A stretch of DNA of 37,102 bases. Source: Planctomycetota bacterium. Lineage in GTDB: Bacteria > Planctomycetota > Phycisphaerae > WQYP01. Below the pieces are notes generated by a model. That model was not told where the DNA came from. It did not search any database and worked only from the letters and a program-made list of their open reading frames with translations. The stretch is from assembly GCA_021799715.1 (NCBI GenBank), contig JAJYZY010000003.1:1-37102 (forward strand). The letters run 5' to 3'. Made by a program: the position numbers and the translations under genes. The first letter of the stretch is position 1; every line of letters begins with the position of its first letter. Shown here in pieces: positions 35,501 through 37,102 of the stretch.

Positions 35501-35686
35501 AGCATTGCGATTTTCAACGGAAATATCCGTGGCGCCCGTACCTTGGCCTATCACCAGCGGCTTATTCGCCCGGCCCGTTAATCCCCCGCCGGATGGAAAG
35601 AATTGCCCTTTCAAGACGAGAAATAGCGCCAGTGCCACAATCAGGCCGCCAATGTATATCAAAAATTTTCGCTGCACTGAACTCAA
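32600..35686 (-). CDS. Giant LptC/OstA-like envelope protein
   Basis: A 1028-residue protein with one N-terminal membrane helix (about 8-25), then a long periplasmic region. Residues about 40-190 resemble LptC (ISVENRNAQGVLQYVMRANLA...LIKPELQFYTSKGQ). Further beta-strand modules of the OstA/LptA type recur along the chain, for example KVTYDSTLQNVTML, MRYSAKTRQATLAGNV, LKYNAEMGLLRIPN and IYNAKTGVVHLQGNVRLRF. Single LptC is about 190 residues, so this may carry LptC plus bridge modules in one chain. Linkers are rich in Ala, Thr and Gly. TTG 35686 follows GGAG by ten bases; GTG at codon 4 is an alternative. It follows kdsC, as lptC does in many Gram-negatives; lptA and lptB are not adjacent. Confidence 0.72.
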   Translation of the reverse strand: MSSVQRKFLIYIGGLIVALALFLVLKGQFFPSGGGLTGRANKPLVIGQGTGATDISVENRNAQGVLQYVMRANLAKPVGGGEYQLIKPELQFYTSKGQSILVESDTGDVIIGAAGGNGGGSGGLDSFGNPYLRKGTLTGHVTITAGPLNSFKRGVAARQAGQIQMSLGSPLHFDYQQGLLTSRGTVTVRGDQLQFDGSNLTVEVNTADKTLEDLQIAHGRRLIISGLFNGSSAAAGTTAAPPPAAKATTVGTKGVNAAQSGKSAGPILTTYALSFGRHVDVTLGAQSLLANQLRLYFQTAAKAPTQNTNNAPTAPSQSVAGNQPTATTNGTAEVGVNKARNPPLVIHWTGPLVLRPTRHSPVTLLGSRDVFLQATGQPGKPVIMHDGLTRTGYAAKVTYDSTLQNVTMLAVKNEPVKLRDAAMGSITCEKLVYSNLTHHADLTGPGAFDMTRGKGEKNSWHGSWLRELAVQLSSSRNTAPATTPAIGRGKLAVRDIALTGGAALSNTQTSLHADTFTARFVQLMKHRSASALSFFAADGAVVITSNNADLPVGDVNTIACRHLVLLTRRANAQSSPVPSLLEARKHISLTFYQKASKAGGLPEKFLITGGMLRAGLIHRGRSQTAAVKSAMDNLGGRYTVGRFRIWDNTVVHIYHIGRPIKATAYELSGDRSTGTATLRSNRAGTIESAIYQGADWLKGRTIQLQRRRQRVTVPGPGELSMPETSKAATPRVVVSWRKQMRYSAKTRQATLAGNVIAALMGQPDQHSSLTAPVMLIHFARRKTDRNAMKLAQLIASGPGSRNTVVARDASYGKTGTLLTRMRLACRKLKYNAEMGLLRIPNAGDMVLEDYRPAATADIAQQRGQSGFAWTHALIYNAKTGVVHLQGNVRLRFRPDKPLPASTASTGGNIKNPNSGLVLLDAEEIIAKLNHAASATNGVDLGMGGPTRLRSVTANNAQLQISGLNLAAGLLTFDAASNIAQAYGLNGQNAIFSSISGNLHGQARHIIWNLSKVSGGVTLIQPTGTANLP

Positions 35687-35751
35687 AAAGACAAGCTCCG
35701 AATTCCAAATTTCCGCGCCCCGCCGCTATTGCCTGGATTCAGGTTTTCACG

Positions 35752-36288
35752 TTACTGATACCGCGCCAGAACCTGATCCCATAAATTCATACCCCGGCAC
35801 ATCCATTCCACCGCGTCGCGCACGGCTCCATACCCGCCGGGAAATTTGGTGACATACCGCGCCGCAGCGCGCACTTCTTCCGCCGCATCCGCCACCGCGA
35901 TTGGGCAGCCGCATTTGCGCATCACCGGCAGGTCCGGCAAATCATCGCCGATATAAGCCGTTTGGGCGTCGGTGTAACCAAGTTGTTGAAGAAGATCATT
36001 ATAAATATCAAGCTTGTTGCTGACATTCTGATAAACATACTGTATGCCCAGTTCTTCCGCGCGGTGCTGCACCACCATGCTTTCCTTACCTGTAATTAAT
36101 GCCACATGCCGATTCAACTTGCGCCAACATACAATGCCCGTCCCGTCCCGCACATGGAAGCGCTTAATCTGCTGGCCGCTGTCATCGCGGATGATCCCGC
36201 CGTCGGTTAATACACCGTCAACATCCATTATCAACAATTGGATTTCCGGGCTGAAACCGCGCGGGACTGATTTTTCCAGATCGTTCAT
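35752..36288 (-). CDS. kdsC: 3-deoxy-manno-octulosonate-8-phosphatase KdsC
   Basis: A 178-residue HAD phosphatase that makes Kdo from Kdo-8-phosphate for LPS. It has the catalytic DVDGVLTDGG loop (nucleophile Asp near residue 20), the FHVRDGTGI segment, the VALITGKES motif with Lys/Ser, and the metal-binding YIGDDLPDLPVM (about 115-126). It lacks a cap domain, as expected for KdsC tetramers. ATG 36288 has AGGAG ten bases before it; a TTG at 36294 is too close to that site. Confidence 0.94.
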   Translation of the reverse strand: MNDLEKSVPRGFSPEIQLLIMDVDGVLTDGGIIRDDSGQQIKRFHVRDGTGIVCWRKLNRHVALITGKESMVVQHRAEELGIQYVYQNVSNKLDIYNDLLQQLGYTDAQTAYIGDDLPDLPVMRKCGCPIAVADAAEEVRAAARYVTKFPGGYGAVRDAVEWMCRGMNLWDQVLARYQ

Positions 36289-36336
36289 TTTCAATACGCT
36301 CCTGATTCTTGGGCGGCTTGCGCCACCACATATACA

Positions 36337-37102
36337 CTATTCCACTATTCGCAGGCTTACCACATCCTGCACGTCAATTAATCCCACCGGCCGGCTGTTT
36401 GAATCCACCACCGGTAATTCATCAATACGATGCCTGTTCATCAGCGCCAAAGCCTCGCTGGCCAAGGCTTCCGCATCCACACGTTTCGGATTGGCCGTCA
36501 TGACCTCGGCCATCGGTAAATCCAGAAAATCGGCTGATTGCCGCAAGCGCCGCCGCAGGTCGCCGTCGGTAAATATACCCGCCAGATGTCCCTGTGCATT
36601 GACAACAATCATGGCGCCGGCCCGCCGGCCCGGAGCTTCTTCAATCGCCATCGCTTGCCGCAGCGTCATCGAATCAGGGACCACGGAAAGATTCTCTCCA
36701 ATCTTAAAGCTCATGACTTCCCGCACACGCAACAACTTTCGTCCCAGTGAACCCGCCGGGTGAAAAGCGGCAAAATCTTCAGCCGAAAAATTCCGCAGGC
36801 TCATGACACCCAATACCAGGGCATCGCCCAGGGCATTCATACACGTAATGCTGGTCGTCGGGGCCAACCGCAACGGACAAGCCTCTTCAATGGCCCCCAG
36901 GGCGATGCATATATCTGATAATCTCCCCAAGGTGCTTTCGCATCGGCTGGTAATGGTAATGGTCGGCACGCCCACTCGCTTGAGGTGGTCCATCAATCGC
37001 GTAAGTTCATCGGTCTCCCCACCGTAGGATAGCAAAAGAGCCACATCGCTGCGCCGCACGCGGCCTAAATCGCCATGCAGGGCTTCCACCGGATGTAAAA
37101 AA
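36337..37102 (-). CDS. kdsD: Arabinose-5-phosphate isomerase, N-terminus cut
   Basis: The 255 visible residues are the C-terminal three quarters of a KdsD/KpsF enzyme (usually about 325 residues), which converts ribulose-5-phosphate to arabinose-5-phosphate for Kdo synthesis. The frame stays open to the window edge and reads FLHPVEALHGDLG, the middle of the SIS sugar-isomerase domain, so the GTG at 37089 is not the start. SIS motifs LLLSYGGETDE and PTTSITCMNALGDAL follow, then two CBS domains (about 125-255) with GIFTDGDLRRRL. The order kdsD-kdsC-lptC is the classical one. Confidence 0.93.
   Translation of the reverse strand, partial: FLHPVEALHGDLGRVRRSDVALLLSYGGETDELTRLMDHLKRVGVPTITITSRCESTLGRLSDICIALGAIEEACPLRLAPTTSITCMNALGDALVLGVMSLRNFSAEDFAAFHPAGSLGRKLLRVREVMSFKIGENLSVVPDSMTLRQAMAIEEAPGRRAGAMIVVNAQGHLAGIFTDGDLRRRLRQSADFLDLPMAEVMTANPKRVDAEALASEALALMNRHRIDELPVVDSNSRPVGLIDVQDVVSLRIVE

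Noticed and set aside
1..37102. CRISPR array, insertion sequence, integrase or prophage
   Set aside because: No regularly spaced direct repeats, transposase or phage-type proteins were seen on either strand.

Overview
The window carries about 30 protein genes and one tRNA gene on both strands, at moderately high GC, with no insertion sequence, prophage, rRNA or CRISPR array that I can see. The cell is Gram-negative with an LPS-type outer membrane: there are Kdo genes (kdsD, kdsC), an LptC-like export protein, MlaE/MlaF-type lipid transport genes, a Lol-type ABC transporter and an outer-membrane beta-barrel. The style of several proteins (TatC with a large loop insertion, a giant LptC/OstA-like protein, long PyrF, Tat-exported GH29 fucosidase) suggests the Planctomycetota, perhaps a Phycisphaerae-like lineage. 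That placement is inference from gene style, not from a marker gene.

Layout. 1-3055: a small Cys-rich ORF of doubtful status, yggS (PLP homeostasis), a YjbQ-family gene, and a convergent family-2 glycosyltransferase. 3144-4810 (minus): mlaF and mlaE, apparently one transcription unit with the glycosyltransferase. 4811-5458: a long divergent intergenic region whose right half has several strong inverted repeats and two tiny ORFs behind a perfect Shine-Dalgarno sequence. 5459-16514: one long plus-strand operon with mostly overlapping genes. 16696-19418: a HEAT-repeat protein (minus) and a GH29 alpha-L-fucosidase (plus). 19461-24552: dnaX, ybaB, recR, two transferases of the rSAM/selenodomain-associated families, and an SDR. 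24688-24770: tRNA-Leu(CAG), minus. 24912-32493: lysS, a LolC/E-like permease with its LolD-like ATPase, tatC, pyrF, murD. 32600-37102 (minus): lptC-like, kdsC and a kdsD cut by the window edge.

The accessory part of most interest is the 11-kb operon. In order it encodes an outer-membrane barrel, a BMP-family solute-binding protein, two permeases, two BiuH-like isochorismatase-fold amidohydrolases, the double ATPase of the transporter, a third amidohydrolase, a small cupin, a full-length allophanate hydrolase (amidase plus C-terminal domain) and a protein resembling the uracil-DNA-glycosylase superfamily. Read together, it looks like an uptake-and-hydrolysis route for a urea-oligomer or ureide nitrogen source (biuret, triuret or a related compound), ending in allophanate -> ammonia + CO2. 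No urease, urea carboxylase, cyanuric acid hydrolase or regulator is visible. The three differing hydrolases and the UDG-like protein are not explained by the known biuret pathway.

A second notable signal is a run of ten A inside dnaX, in the right place and frame to produce a short gamma-like clamp-loader subunit by frameshifting or transcriptional slippage.
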